Position numbers and translations under genes: made by a program. A stretch of 64,000 bases of DNA from CAZLFA01 sp964558665 (lineage in GTDB: Bacteria; Desulfobacterota; Syntrophia; Syntrophales; PHBD01), in NCBI GenBank assembly GCA_964558665.1, contig CAZLFA010000014.1:1-64000 (forward strand), written 5' to 3'. Below are positions 10,001-17,696 of this stretch, in pieces. The notes below the pieces were generated by a model, which saw only the letters and a list, made by a program, of their open reading frames with translations, was not told the origin of the DNA and did not search any database. Positions within the stretch are counted from its first letter, which is position 1. Every line of letters begins with the position of its first letter.

Positions 10001-10473
10001 ACGGCGATCTCGTTTGTGGGTGCCGCTCCGGTTATTGCGGCAAATCCCGGTGCGGTGCCGTCAACGAACTCTATCCCTCGCTCCCTCATGATAATGTCGC
10101 TGGCTGCACCCAACCAGATTCCGGAAATAGGACTGGGGCCGAGGATGTATTTGCAGGCTTCGATAATCTCGCAGGCAAACAATGCCGCAATGCCCGCATC
10201 GAGGGTGTTGCCCAGGTAGGGAAGCCAGACATGTTCGGCCGGCCTGGGCGGCAGAAGGGTCTTGGCGTGTTTCAAAACTCGCTTAAGATCGGCAAGCGAC
10301 TTTGCCTTTTCACCCGTCAGGGCGTAGATGACCGGCAGGTAATATGCCGTGTCGGGGAAGGAGACGGGAAAATTGTCGCCTTTCTGCCGGACGGCCTCGC
10401 CAAGAACGGCATCGGCACGAGCAACCCAGGATACAGCCCCGTCTATAGCGCTGGCGCAGATTATCTTAGACAT
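7003..10473 (-). CDS. acsBD: Fused acetyl-CoA synthase (AcsB) and corrinoid Fe-S protein small subunit (AcsD)
   Basis: A single open frame of 1156 residues. Residues 1 to about 725 are AcsB, which assembles acetyl-CoA from CO, a methyl group and CoA on the A-cluster. The cluster ligands are visible as C-x2-C-x8-C-x9-C (about residues 504-526) and the nickel-binding C-G-C (about 594-596), nearly the same numbering as the Moorella enzyme. About 100 residues of Pro/Ala/Glu-rich linker follow. Residues from about 828 to the end are AcsD, the small corrinoid-protein subunit (a TIM barrel). In the acetogens I know these are separate genes. I set the start at 10473, where GGAGG lies upstream, rather than the longer frame to 10587. 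The start overlaps the cooS stop by eight bases, implying coupled translation. Confidence 0.92.
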   Translation of the reverse strand: MSKIICASAIDGAVSWVARADAVLGEAVRQKGDNFPVSFPDTAYYLPVIYALTGEKAKSLADLKRVLKHAKTLLPPRPAEHVWLPYLGNTLDAGIAALFACEIIEACKYILGPSPISGIWLGAASDIIMRERGIEFVDGTAPGFAAITGAAPTNEIAVTIARQLQEKNLYVFMAGTTDGKQFAEQLEEEGVQLGWETRLVPFGSDVSALIYALGFANRVALSFGGVQAGDFERNLKYNKNRIFAFVLTFGEVTPDKYAVAAGAINYGFPVIADTDIPQILPTGVCTYEHVVSQVPYESMVEKALEVRGCKIKITKVPIPVPFGPAFEGERIRKSDAQAEFGGNLATAFEFVTSAELDQINDGEINLIGPDIDEVEPGTILPLAIWVEVAGRKMQPDFEPILERQIHHLINGAEGIWHMGQRDIVWTRVSKSAYARGLRLRHYGSIIHAKFISEYPTIVDKVKVTLITDAEEVERRVAVARSVYDERNRRLESMTDEAVDTFYSCLLCQSFAPNHVCIITPERLGLCGAYNWLDGKAAYEINESGPNQPVRKGDCLDPVKGVWQGINEFVYANSHKTVNAFSAYSIMDMPMTSCGCFEVICAYLPECNGVMAVSREFTGETPVGMTFSTLAGSVGGGQQTPGFMGIGKVFLTSRKFLYAEGGHRRLVWMPRGLKEALAEDLNKRFSEQGCPDLLDKIADETVTTDAHELREFLEKIGHPAVSMQDMHSFADSGIRKESPAAEKKPEPEADEKLEMAAPVEPAPDIIARLKEDVTAEVIKRLQAALPGLFSSESVAAINRALTISGQSAPDAAVEEKHTAASVAASRTSAKARISAITSFEVRRENCETAIQEVTLGATKEEGGTRRQTITVGGATCMPFHLWEGEMPHRPVIAMEVFDSLNEKYPPVLRGIYGDMLHDPPAMAKQCVENYGADLISVRLDGTHPERGNHSPDDAVALIKSVLEAVDVPLIITGQSHYDSNNDVMKAVAQTFAGENLLLNWVEQENYRTIAGAAIAYGHSIVSQSPIDVNIGKQMNILLTGMDVQPGRIIMDPLTGAVGYGLEYTYSVMERIRMTALGGDKMLALPMIASPGQECAKLKEARALQAAFPAWGDETRRSALWELTTALSLLYAGADILIMYNPESAMALKRAILRLMEK

Positions 10474-12415
10474 CGAGCCGCCTCCGGTCTTCCATGTCGT
10501 AAAGCTTGCGCTCCGCCATCCTGTTGATCCCCAGTTTTTCTCTTGCACTGTCCAGGATGCGGATGGTTTCCGCCAGAGCCTGTTCATGGTCTGTGCAGAC
10601 GTGGAATGACGCCCCGAATAGATTTGCCGCTTCAGCGTTCAGGAAACGGTTGACGCGTTCCGAACCTTCGATGTGAAACGGGTGCCCCAGAATTACATCT
10701 ATGCCTGAAGCCACAAAGTAGCATCCGATTGCCACTGCTTTTTCGCTCATCCATTCGGGGGCGATGCCTACCGCCGGAACCTGCGACAGGTCGTCGCCCA
10801 GCCCGCCTTCACGGACGATTTCCGTTGCCGCTTCGAGGATGCGGGAGTTGTCGACACAGCTTCCCATGTGCAACACGGGGGGCATGCCGACGGCCTCGCA
10901 TACCTCGCGCAGTCCGTCTCCTGCGAGCTCAAGGGCGGCCTCCGGTGTGAGCATTCCCTCCTTGGCGGAAGCGATAGCGGCGCAGCCCGTTTTCAGGACG
11001 AGCACGTTTTGCTTGATCAGTTCGCGGGTAAGGCTGTTGATGTAGGCGTCCACCTTTGTCCTGGGGTTGTTGCATCCGACAATGGCGGCAATGCCCTTGA
11101 TTCTGCCCTGAATGACGGCGTCGTTGAGGGGACGGAAGGATGCGCGGTAGCTTCCGCCCATCATGTATTTTATCGCGTCAACGCTGAAGCCGGCGACCAG
11201 GGGCTTTTGTGCCGCCGGAATGGCGACTTTGCCGGGATCACGTTTTTTATACAGATCGACAGCCCGTTTTACAATGTCTTTAGCCCAGTTCAGAGGGTCT
11301 TTGTCGTCGAGCAGCATGTGCGTTGCCCCGACGGTTTTCGCAATCTCCGTGGTAGAAACGATTTCCGTATGGTATGCCGCCGCCACCTCCGGCAGGCTGG
11401 GCATGCAGCACTGGACGTCGATCAGCATCATTTCTACTGCGCCGGTAACAATGGCCAGCTCCTGCTGGAGGAAACTGCCGGCGACGGGAATGCCGTGCCG
11501 CATCAGCATTTCGTTGGCTGTGCAGCAGATTCCGGCCAGGGTGATCCCCTCGGCGCCGGCCTTTTTTGCATATCCGGCGATTTCCGGGTCGCGCACGGCC
11601 AGAGCCAGCATTTCCGCAAGTTCAGGCTCATGCCCGTGGACAAGAATGTTGACCGTCTTCTTTCCCAAAACTCCGAGGTTCGCGCTGCTGCGGACAGGTG
11701 ACGGTGTGCCGAAGAGAATGTCCGAACAGATTGTTGCTATCCTGGAACCTCCCCAGCCGTCGGACAGCGCCGTCCGGAAAACCTGCAGGAGAATATTGTG
11801 CCAGTCGTGATCGACACCAATATGGGTGCGGTGAAGGGATTCAACGACAGTGCGGTCAATGCCGGAAGGCATAACGGAGGTATTCCTCCATATCGACTGC
11901 TGACGAAGGGGCGCCAGGTTAGCAGTGACCGGTGAGTCTTCCTGCTTAGTAAATTCGTCGAGAAACAGGCCGGCCAGATCGAGGGCAACATCCCCGCTGC
12001 TGCGCCCTGTTTCAGGTATTCCGTAAAGAACTGCGGCCGACCGGAGCGCCTGTTCGTCCCTGATAGTGTAGTCTTTGCTCTCGCCCCTTGCCGCCTTTTT
12101 AAGCAAAAGACAGAGATGGCGTCCATGATCGGAGTGTGCGGCCGTCCCTCCGGCCACCTCCCGCAGCAGGTTGCGCGCCACAACCGTGTCGGCATTGGCG
12201 CCGCAGACCCCGCGGGGGCTCTTTTTCGTGATGCGGCAGGGACCCATGTAGCAGATGCGGCAGCACAATCCCTCCCTGCCGATTGCGCAGGGCGTTCCCT
12301 GTGTGTCGAGACGCGCGAAGCAGGTCTCTACGCCTTCACGCTCCGCCTTGACAAGCGCTTCGACCGATGCAGGATCATAAAGTCTTTCCTGCGGATTTTT
12401 AATATTTGTGGCCAT
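10466..12415 (-). CDS. cooS: Anaerobic Ni-CO dehydrogenase catalytic subunit
   Basis: Interconverts CO2 and CO at the Ni-Fe-S C-cluster and passes CO to acetyl-CoA synthase. The N-terminal cysteines at about 43, 51, 52, 55, 60 and 71 match the D- and B-cluster ligands. Later landmarks are HGHEPE, DVQCCMPS, VGCNNPR, TGCAAIA and HMGSCVDNSR, which contain C-cluster ligands and proton-relay residues. The 649-residue length is typical of the bacterial AcsA/CooS family. The start was chosen at MATNIKNP (12415) because the upstream extension to 12481 is not family-like. First gene of the acs operon; it could equally be called acsA. Confidence 0.95.
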   Translation of the reverse strand: MATNIKNPQERLYDPASVEALVKAEREGVETCFARLDTQGTPCAIGREGLCCRICYMGPCRITKKSPRGVCGANADTVVARNLLREVAGGTAAHSDHGRHLCLLLKKAARGESKDYTIRDEQALRSAAVLYGIPETGRSSGDVALDLAGLFLDEFTKQEDSPVTANLAPLRQQSIWRNTSVMPSGIDRTVVESLHRTHIGVDHDWHNILLQVFRTALSDGWGGSRIATICSDILFGTPSPVRSSANLGVLGKKTVNILVHGHEPELAEMLALAVRDPEIAGYAKKAGAEGITLAGICCTANEMLMRHGIPVAGSFLQQELAIVTGAVEMMLIDVQCCMPSLPEVAAAYHTEIVSTTEIAKTVGATHMLLDDKDPLNWAKDIVKRAVDLYKKRDPGKVAIPAAQKPLVAGFSVDAIKYMMGGSYRASFRPLNDAVIQGRIKGIAAIVGCNNPRTKVDAYINSLTRELIKQNVLVLKTGCAAIASAKEGMLTPEAALELAGDGLREVCEAVGMPPVLHMGSCVDNSRILEAATEIVREGGLGDDLSQVPAVGIAPEWMSEKAVAIGCYFVASGIDVILGHPFHIEGSERVNRFLNAEAANLFGASFHVCTDHEQALAETIRILDSAREKLGINRMAERKLYDMEDRRRLDV

Positions 12416-12454
12416 GGGATTCGATATCGCTTTATAGTGTAAAGAGGGATATCT

Positions 12455-12481
12455 GATATATGATGGATAAAGTTCCGTCAA
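12455..12481 (-). promoter_or_regulatory. Candidate promoter of the CODH/ACS operon
   Basis: On the minus strand TTGACG is followed after 15 bases by TATATC, about 40 bases before the cooS start. The match is moderate and the spacing short. It is the best sigma-70-like pair seen in this upstream region. Confidence 0.3.
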
Positions 12482-12681
12482 GAGAATATGCAGAATTGTT
12501 AAAGCATAAAAAACGTTTTCAACCGTACTGCAAAAGAGGTGATAATGTATATAAATTCAAGAGAATGGCTGTCATATTGGTGCAGCCGGAAGGTTTAATG
12601 GGCTTGATTTTTAAACTGTGACGTTGTATCCGTCAAACAGGAATTATTTGAGAAAAACGCCTTTGGGGGAAGGAGTTAAAT

Positions 12682-13338
12682 ATGTTGAAAAAAAAGACAT
12701 TGATGGCGATAATTATCACAACGGTAATGCTGATTTGTCCCTTGGCGGGATTTACTGAGGATCTTAAGCCGATAAAGCTTGTAAAGCCTCAGATGGACAG
12801 CGGCCGCATGCTGATGCACGTGTTAAAGGACAGAAAATCCACACGGCAGTTCAGTCCCAGGAAACTCCCTATTCGCGTACTTTCGACTCTGCTCTGGTCG
12901 GCCTGCGGCGTCAACAGACCGTTGTCGGGAGGGCGCACCGTCCCTTCACCGCATAAATGGTATGTCATTGACATATATGTGGCCACAGCCGATGGCGTTT
13001 ACCTGTATGATCCTCTTCAGCACCTTTTAAAGCAGATCACGAAACAGGATGTCCGGGGTTTGACGGGATCGCAAACCTTCGTCAGGGATGCTCCGGTTAA
13101 TCTTATCTATGTATCTGATTTATTGAAAATGCCTGAAACAAATCATGAGCAAAAAAACTTCTATTCAGCTGTAAGTACTGGATTCATCAGTCAGAATGTA
13201 TATCTGTATTGCGCTTCTGAGGGACTGGCCACGGTAGTGCGGGCAACAGTCGACAGAGCACCTTTGGCAAAGGCCATGAAGCTGAGGGATGACCAGATGA
13301 TCGTTTTGACGCAAACTGTCGGTTATCCGAAAAAATAA
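12682..13338 (+). CDS. Exported SagB-type nitroreductase-fold protein
   Basis: A 218-residue protein with a clear signal peptide (about residues 1-25, cleavage after GFTE or nearby). The mature part shows the SagB/nitroreductase layout: an early RKSTRQF with the FMN-phosphate-binding Arg, then LLWSACGVNR, a conserved SPH-KW-Y segment, and a late helix SQNVYLYCASEGLAT. It is somewhat shorter than the paralogue at 49735 and reads SPH where that one has SAG. SagB-like enzymes are FMN-dependent oxidases or reductases; an exported form needs a non-NAD(P)H electron partner. GGAGTTAA lies upstream of the start. It is convergent with the GAF gene, six bases away. Confidence 0.78.
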   Translation: MLKKKTLMAIIITTVMLICPLAGFTEDLKPIKLVKPQMDSGRMLMHVLKDRKSTRQFSPRKLPIRVLSTLLWSACGVNRPLSGGRTVPSPHKWYVIDIYVATADGVYLYDPLQHLLKQITKQDVRGLTGSQTFVRDAPVNLIYVSDLLKMPETNHEQKNFYSAVSTGFISQNVYLYCASEGLATVVRATVDRAPLAKAMKLRDDQMIVLTQTVGYPKK

Positions 13339-13344
13339 TACTAT

Positions 13345-14349
13345 CTAATGCTGCCTGATGGCAAGCAGGGCAAGATTGCGCAGGATCTTCATTTGGTTGA
13401 TTTCGTTTTCCGATAAAATGTTTTCCTGTGTTTTCTTGTCGGCATAAAAAATGCCGATCGGTTTACCTTTAACAACAATAGGATAGATTACAAAAGAGGA
13501 CATACCGATGAGATTGCGATACCATTTCGGTATTCTGTCCTTTATTGCGGGATCGTCGGCATTGTTAATGATCATGTCCTGATTCCCTGTGACGGCTTTA
13601 CTGAAAACATCGGAGGACTGTCCGACATCGAACCAGAAATTATCCATAATGTGCTGGCTTACAGAACCGAGAGTAAATCTGGCACCCATTTTTCTGGTCT
13701 TGTTGTCCATAATGCAGAGGATGACGCGATGAAAACTGAATCCCCTGTACATTGTTTCCAGAATCATGAATAGAATGTCATTCAGCAGCGCCTTGCCGAG
13801 AAGAACATTGGTAATGTCATGAAGCCCTGCGATCACTGCCTCTTCGCCGCTCAGCAATCCCAGGAAAGATTTGTCGGTTTCCAGTTCCCCGGAACCGGCC
13901 TGCATTTCGGAATGCTGGTCAGGCAATGTTGTCCTGATTTCCCGTGACAGACGGTTCAGAAAATCACTCTTGCGTACGTCTATGTTGAGGATAGAGGCAG
14001 TTTTTTCCACCTGCGATCTGGCTTCGGTCAGCATCCCTGTCAACTGGTCGTTACTGAGACTGATAAAACCGCTGTAGCGATCCGCTATGGAATTGATGAA
14101 AACCAGCCGCTGTTCCTTCTCCTCCTGATTTATTACGTTGCAAAGCTCATCCGAAAAGTTGGCGATGACGCGCATTATATCTTCTTCAGATTCCGGCGTC
14201 TCTATCGGCCCTGCCGGGAGGCGCGTCAGGCTGTTGATAATCTTTCCCGGGAAGTTCCACAACCTCAGGACTTCCATGGCCAGATCTTCATAGGTGTGCT
14301 CCAGAACGGCGGAAGATGCATTCTGCTCAGTCATGTCGTCCCGCTCCAT
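13345..14349 (-). CDS. C-terminal part of an HDOD-GAF signalling protein (frame-shifted)
   Basis: A 334-residue frame. The first ~45 residues contain HTYEDLAMEVLRLWNFP, which is the closing segment of an HDOD domain whose first part is encoded in the preceding overlapping frame (14331-14924). After a helical linker, a GAF-like domain occupies about residues 165-330 (LLGKALLNDILFMILETMYRG, ending with SEIN-QMKILRNLALLAI). HDOD-GAF proteins bind nucleotides or partner proteins in signalling pathways. The ATG at 14349 overlaps the upstream frame by 19 bases, so either re-initiation or a -1 frameshift could produce this part. Confidence 0.75.
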   Translation of the reverse strand: MERDDMTEQNASSAVLEHTYEDLAMEVLRLWNFPGKIINSLTRLPAGPIETPESEEDIMRVIANFSDELCNVINQEEKEQRLVFINSIADRYSGFISLSNDQLTGMLTEARSQVEKTASILNIDVRKSDFLNRLSREIRTTLPDQHSEMQAGSGELETDKSFLGLLSGEEAVIAGLHDITNVLLGKALLNDILFMILETMYRGFSFHRVILCIMDNKTRKMGARFTLGSVSQHIMDNFWFDVGQSSDVFSKAVTGNQDMIINNADDPAIKDRIPKWYRNLIGMSSFVIYPIVVKGKPIGIFYADKKTQENILSENEINQMKILRNLALLAIRQH

Positions 14350-14924
14350 TTTTTCCTGATGACATCATAGATTTCGGGAAAGCAAAAAATAATCAGATGA
14401 CGCCCGAGATTATGCAGCATGGCGCTGATGAAACATTCTTCAACCCTTTTGGGTGCAGTCAGCTCGGCTATCTTGCCGCCTATCAGCCCCCGCATGAAGG
14501 AGCTGATGGCCGAGTCTTTCAGTTCGTCAATGTAGCTGTGTTTATGAAGCTGTTCGAAAAGGATGAGGCTGAGAGCGGTAAGCCGCACCTTTTCTATGCC
14601 AAGGACCATTATCGCCCTGGTAACAGTGGCGATGGCGCCCGCCTGCTGACCGTAATAAGCGGAATTGACCAGTTTGAGGAGTGTACAGGTCAGAGAATAG
14701 TCCTTCAGGATAATGTTTGCCAGGTCCGATGCAGAGGCGGATGTGGTTTTATTGGAAGAGGTTTTGCGATTGATCTCAATAATGTTTTTAGAAAAGGTCG
14801 GCAGGTTGTTGATGCCCTGTATATGGCGAATCAACTTATCCATCTTTGTGCCCGGCCTTCTACCGATTAATTCTCCGTTGCCGGTATTGATGCCGCTTTC
14901 TGAAGGAGGTTTTTGCTCTTGCAT
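14331..14924 (-). CDS. N-terminal part of an HDOD domain protein (frame-shifted)
   Basis: A 197-residue frame. From about residue 35 it follows the HDOD pattern: LPTFSKNIIEI, then LANIILKDYSLTCTLLKLVNSAYYG (first helical bundle with the family's N-S-A-x-Y), TVTRAIMVLGIEKVR, and the metal-free HD remnant AMLHNLGRHLI. The domain stops short, before the usual W-N-x-P helix, which is found instead in the next frame. A G-rich ribosome binding site precedes the ATG at 14924. Together with 13345-14349 it would make a protein of about 525 residues. Confidence 0.75.
   Translation of the reverse strand: MQEQKPPSESGINTGNGELIGRRPGTKMDKLIRHIQGINNLPTFSKNIIEINRKTSSNKTTSASASDLANIILKDYSLTCTLLKLVNSAYYGQQAGAIATVTRAIMVLGIEKVRLTALSLILFEQLHKHSYIDELKDSAISSFMRGLIGGKIAELTAPKRVEECFISAMLHNLGRHLIIFCFPEIYDVIRKKWSGTT
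14347..14357 (-). other. A6 slip site joining the two HDOD-GAF frames
   Basis: On the minus strand the first frame reads AGG AAA AAA TGG. A one-base backward slip on the A6 run gives AAA AAA ATG GAG, which enters the second frame exactly where the HDOD domain continues. The same ATG could serve as a re-initiation start. Confidence 0.5.
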
Positions 14925-15038
14925 AATTTGCCCCCCGGAAAAAATGAAAGAGTCTTCAATCAGATAACATTGGGAAAAATTTTTATAAAGAACCTGTCCG
15001 GAATGAGGGGATAATTTTCATGTAATCTTTTAAGGAAG

Positions 15039-15812
15039 TCAATCTTTATTATTGATTTTCATCCAGTCAATAAAAGCATCGATGCGCGACACAATTGTGT
15101 TGCCGGCGCTCAGCTGCATCAGGTTTCTGCCGGCTTCCGAGTATTCACTGACTTCATCGTCATCGGGAAATGTCATAATGGTGTCGGCACCGGTCGATTT
15201 GGCAAGAGCATCCAGCCGGTGCGGCGGCATTTCACGGCGCGTCCTGTTGACGGCAACGGCCAGGCGCTTGCAGATGATGCCCATTTCCTGTGAAAGTTTG
15301 TGCAGGCGGGATACAGTATCAAAACCTCCGGCAGATGGGTCTGTAACAATGATCATCAGGTCAACTTCGGGAGCAATGCGCCTGGAAAGATTTTCCAGCC
15401 CGGCTTCATTGTCGATCACGACGTAGGGATACTGCGAGGCCATCTTAGATATTGCCTCTTTGAGAATATTGTTTGCGTAGCAATAGCATCCAGGGCCTTC
15501 CGGACGCCCCATGGCTATCAGGTCAAAGTCTTCACCCTCCAGGAGACTTTCATTGATTTTCAGTTGCAGCAGCCGCTGCTTGTCGATTCCCTCCGACATG
15601 CCCTTTTGGGCGAAAGCCTTTGCATCTTCGCGGACGCTGCCGATGGTTGCATTAACCCTGACGCCCATGCTGAAGTCAAGACAGGAATTGGGATCGGCGT
15701 CAATGGCAAGAACCGGCCGATATCCCCCGGCAATCATCCTGCTGATGAGTATTGCCGCAATTGTTGTCTTGCCTACTCCGCCCTTGCCTGTAATGGCTGT
15801 TATAAAGCTCAT
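15039..15812 (-). CDS. cooC: CooC-type nickel-insertion ATPase, second copy
   Basis: A 257-residue P-loop ATPase of the MinD/CooC class. It has the deviant Walker A GKGGVGKTT at the N-terminus, DADPNS (Walker A' region), VIDNEAG (Walker B) and the CooC signature C-x-C in GPGCYCYANN (about residues 113-115), used to bind a metal between two subunits. It probably loads nickel into CODH or acetyl-CoA synthase. Its start overlaps the stop of the upstream CooC by four bases (ATGA). It differs enough from that neighbour that the two may serve different metalloclusters (AcsF-like versus CooC-like); this is inference. Confidence 0.9.
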   Translation of the reverse strand: MSFITAITGKGGVGKTTIAAILISRMIAGGYRPVLAIDADPNSCLDFSMGVRVNATIGSVREDAKAFAQKGMSEGIDKQRLLQLKINESLLEGEDFDLIAMGRPEGPGCYCYANNILKEAISKMASQYPYVVIDNEAGLENLSRRIAPEVDLMIIVTDPSAGGFDTVSRLHKLSQEMGIICKRLAVAVNRTRREMPPHRLDALAKSTGADTIMTFPDDDEVSEYSEAGRNLMQLSAGNTIVSRIDAFIDWMKINNKD

Positions 15813-16591
15813 TCCTGCTTTCCCTTTAAGAGTTTATCCAGTATAGTTTCGAAACATCTGCTTGTCTCTACGTCGGCACCGTCGAGCACCGACAAGCTTT
15901 TCCTGTCGGAGAGTCTTAGTGAATCGGCATAGGGAATAACACCCAGCAAATCGTGTCCCGGAAAAACCGACAGGACATAGTCCTCATCGCGCTGTCCGTG
16001 AGATTTGTTGATGACCAGTTGCATGAGAGGAATGCCGATATCCGAAGCCAGCTTCAGTATGCGCTGAGTACTTTCGATGGAACGCTGACCGGGTTCGACG
16101 ACAATGATCAGCCTGTCGACGCCGCGTGCGGTCGCCCTTCCGAGGTGTTCAACCCCTGCCTCCATGTCCATGACCAGGGCGTCGTCCTTGTGGAGTATAA
16201 TGTCCGCGACAAGGGCTCGTATCAGCGTGTTCTCCGGGCAGGCGCAACCGCTGCCCCCGGTTTTTATGCCGCCGAGCACCAGCAAATCGACACCGCGGTG
16301 GTGGAATGCGTATCTACCGGCAATGTCCGATACCTCCGGATTGAGCTTGAACATCTGGCCGTACTGTTTCACCTTGGCTCCGGTTCGCTCCTCAATCAGC
16401 GCCGCCTGCTCGGAAACGGGGATGATCCGTTTCTGGTCTTCCGGGTCAATTCCCAGCGCTGCGGCCAGATTTGCGTCGGGATCGGCGTCAAGGGCAAGCA
16501 CCTTCTTTCCTCGCCTTGCCATGAGGAGTGCCAGCGCCGCGGCAAGCGTTGTTTTGCCGACGCCGCCTTTGCCTGAGATGGCAACTTTCAT
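15809..16591 (-). CDS. cooC: CooC-type nickel-insertion ATPase, first copy
   Basis: A 260-residue MinD-like ATPase with Walker A GKGGVGKTT at residues 6-14, DADPDANLAAALG, MDMEAGVEHLGRAT and the C-x-C motif in GSGCACPENTL (about residues 115-117) that defines CooC. It should dimerise on ATP and Ni(II) and deliver nickel to the CODH C-cluster. It follows the MetE-like gene by 22 bases and overlaps the next CooC. The locus is 3.4 kb upstream of the acs operon on the same strand, separated by the HDOD-GAF and SagB genes. Confidence 0.92.
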   Translation of the reverse strand: MKVAISGKGGVGKTTLAAALALLMARRGKKVLALDADPDANLAAALGIDPEDQKRIIPVSEQAALIEERTGAKVKQYGQMFKLNPEVSDIAGRYAFHHRGVDLLVLGGIKTGGSGCACPENTLIRALVADIILHKDDALVMDMEAGVEHLGRATARGVDRLIIVVEPGQRSIESTQRILKLASDIGIPLMQLVINKSHGQRDEDYVLSVFPGHDLLGVIPYADSLRLSDRKSLSVLDGADVETSRCFETILDKLLKGKQE

Positions 16592-16613
16592 ATTAATAAC
16601 CTCCCATGGAAAT

Positions 16614-17684
16614 TCACTGGTAGCGCGATCTCATCAAACGGGAAATGGCGGCTGCTGCGGAGAAAACCTTTTCTGCATCCTCCGGGTCAAGTGAACCGGT
16701 GCCGCAGGAAGGCGTGATAAGCGACTTTTCGACAATCATCTGACGGCTTATGCCTTTCGATGCCAGGTGATCAATCCTTTTTTCCAGAAGTTCTGCCAGG
16801 CTCTGTGCGGTTTGCTCCCTGATGGCCTTCGATGTCGGAACAATGCCCCACGCGAGCATACCGCCTCTTTCCAGATGGGATTTCACGGCTTCCGGGTACA
16901 TGGCGATTGTCTCCCCGTATTGAAATGCGTCGAAATTAATCATGTCCAATCCGGCATCAATTGGTATGCTCCACTCCGTGTTGCCGCAGCAGTGAATTCC
17001 TGCGATCCCCCCGTCGCTGTGCACGGCATCCACCATCTCCGAAAGCAGTGCGACAACGTCCTCTCGCTTTACCGAAACGTAGGTGGAGCTTCCGAATGCA
17101 GAGAGAATCGGCTCATCGATAAAGCATATAATCTCATCCGCATACGGCCGGAACTTCTGTATCTGCCAGCGGCACTTCATGGCAAGAGCCTTGACGATCA
17201 TGTCGCGGAATTCCTCATTGTAGAAGAGGGACCGCTTGCTTTCATCGACACAGGTCAGGCAGAATGTACAGGGGCCTGTTGTCTGCACCTTCACAACGGG
17301 CAGTCTTTTTCCTGATTCTGCGAGTTTTGATTCCAGCATGTAGATGCCGGCGGCAAAATCCCGGCTGATAGCCAAAGATGAACAGTCGCCGGTCCCTTCG
17401 TCGGGATCCATTGCTGCTGCGTAGTTTTCATAAAACTCCGCAAACTCGTCGCTGTAGTCGCCTCCTGTATCGAAGTAGAGGCGGTTTTTCTCGCGGTCTA
17501 TGACGGCGCGCGGCATCCCTTCCGTAAACTGGATTTCCATCTGCTCATTAATGCCGAGTTTAGGCAACTGAGGCCAGAAAGGCGCTTCCGGCATATTTGT
17601 AAGGGCAATATCCACGGCGTACGCCGGGTCGTCAAAGGGCATGCTGCCGACGCCTGTTACAAGAAATTTTGGTTTGTAGATCAT
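16614..17684 (-). CDS. MetE-like (cobalamin-independent methionine synthase fold) methyltransferase
   Basis: A 356-residue TIM-barrel protein related to the MetE C-terminal domain and uroporphyrinogen-decarboxylase-like methyltransferases. The zinc ligands are visible as the His and Cys of GIHCCGNTEW (about residue 215) and the Cys of TPSCGTG (about residue 333). The N-terminus VTGVGSMPFDD and the FIDEPILSAFG segment also match. The full-length MetE N-terminal half is missing, so the methyl donor is probably not methyltetrahydrofolate-polyglutamate. Placement beside CooC genes suggests work on a methyl- or cobamide-linked step of C1 metabolism, but the substrate is unknown. Confidence 0.78.
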   Translation of the reverse strand: MIYKPKFLVTGVGSMPFDDPAYAVDIALTNMPEAPFWPQLPKLGINEQMEIQFTEGMPRAVIDREKNRLYFDTGGDYSDEFAEFYENYAAAMDPDEGTGDCSSLAISRDFAAGIYMLESKLAESGKRLPVVKVQTTGPCTFCLTCVDESKRSLFYNEEFRDMIVKALAMKCRWQIQKFRPYADEIICFIDEPILSAFGSSTYVSVKREDVVALLSEMVDAVHSDGGIAGIHCCGNTEWSIPIDAGLDMINFDAFQYGETIAMYPEAVKSHLERGGMLAWGIVPTSKAIREQTAQSLAELLEKRIDHLASKGISRQMIVEKSLITPSCGTGSLDPEDAEKVFSAAAAISRLMRSRYQ

Positions 17685-17696
17685 TTTTCTTATCCT

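Noticed and set aside
7423..11810. Several long plus-strand frames opposite acsBD and cooS (for example 7853-8566, 9133-9855, 10868-11701)
   Set aside because: They are mirror frames of GC-rich conserved genes. They show no family motifs, no ribosome binding sites in order, and overlap each other.
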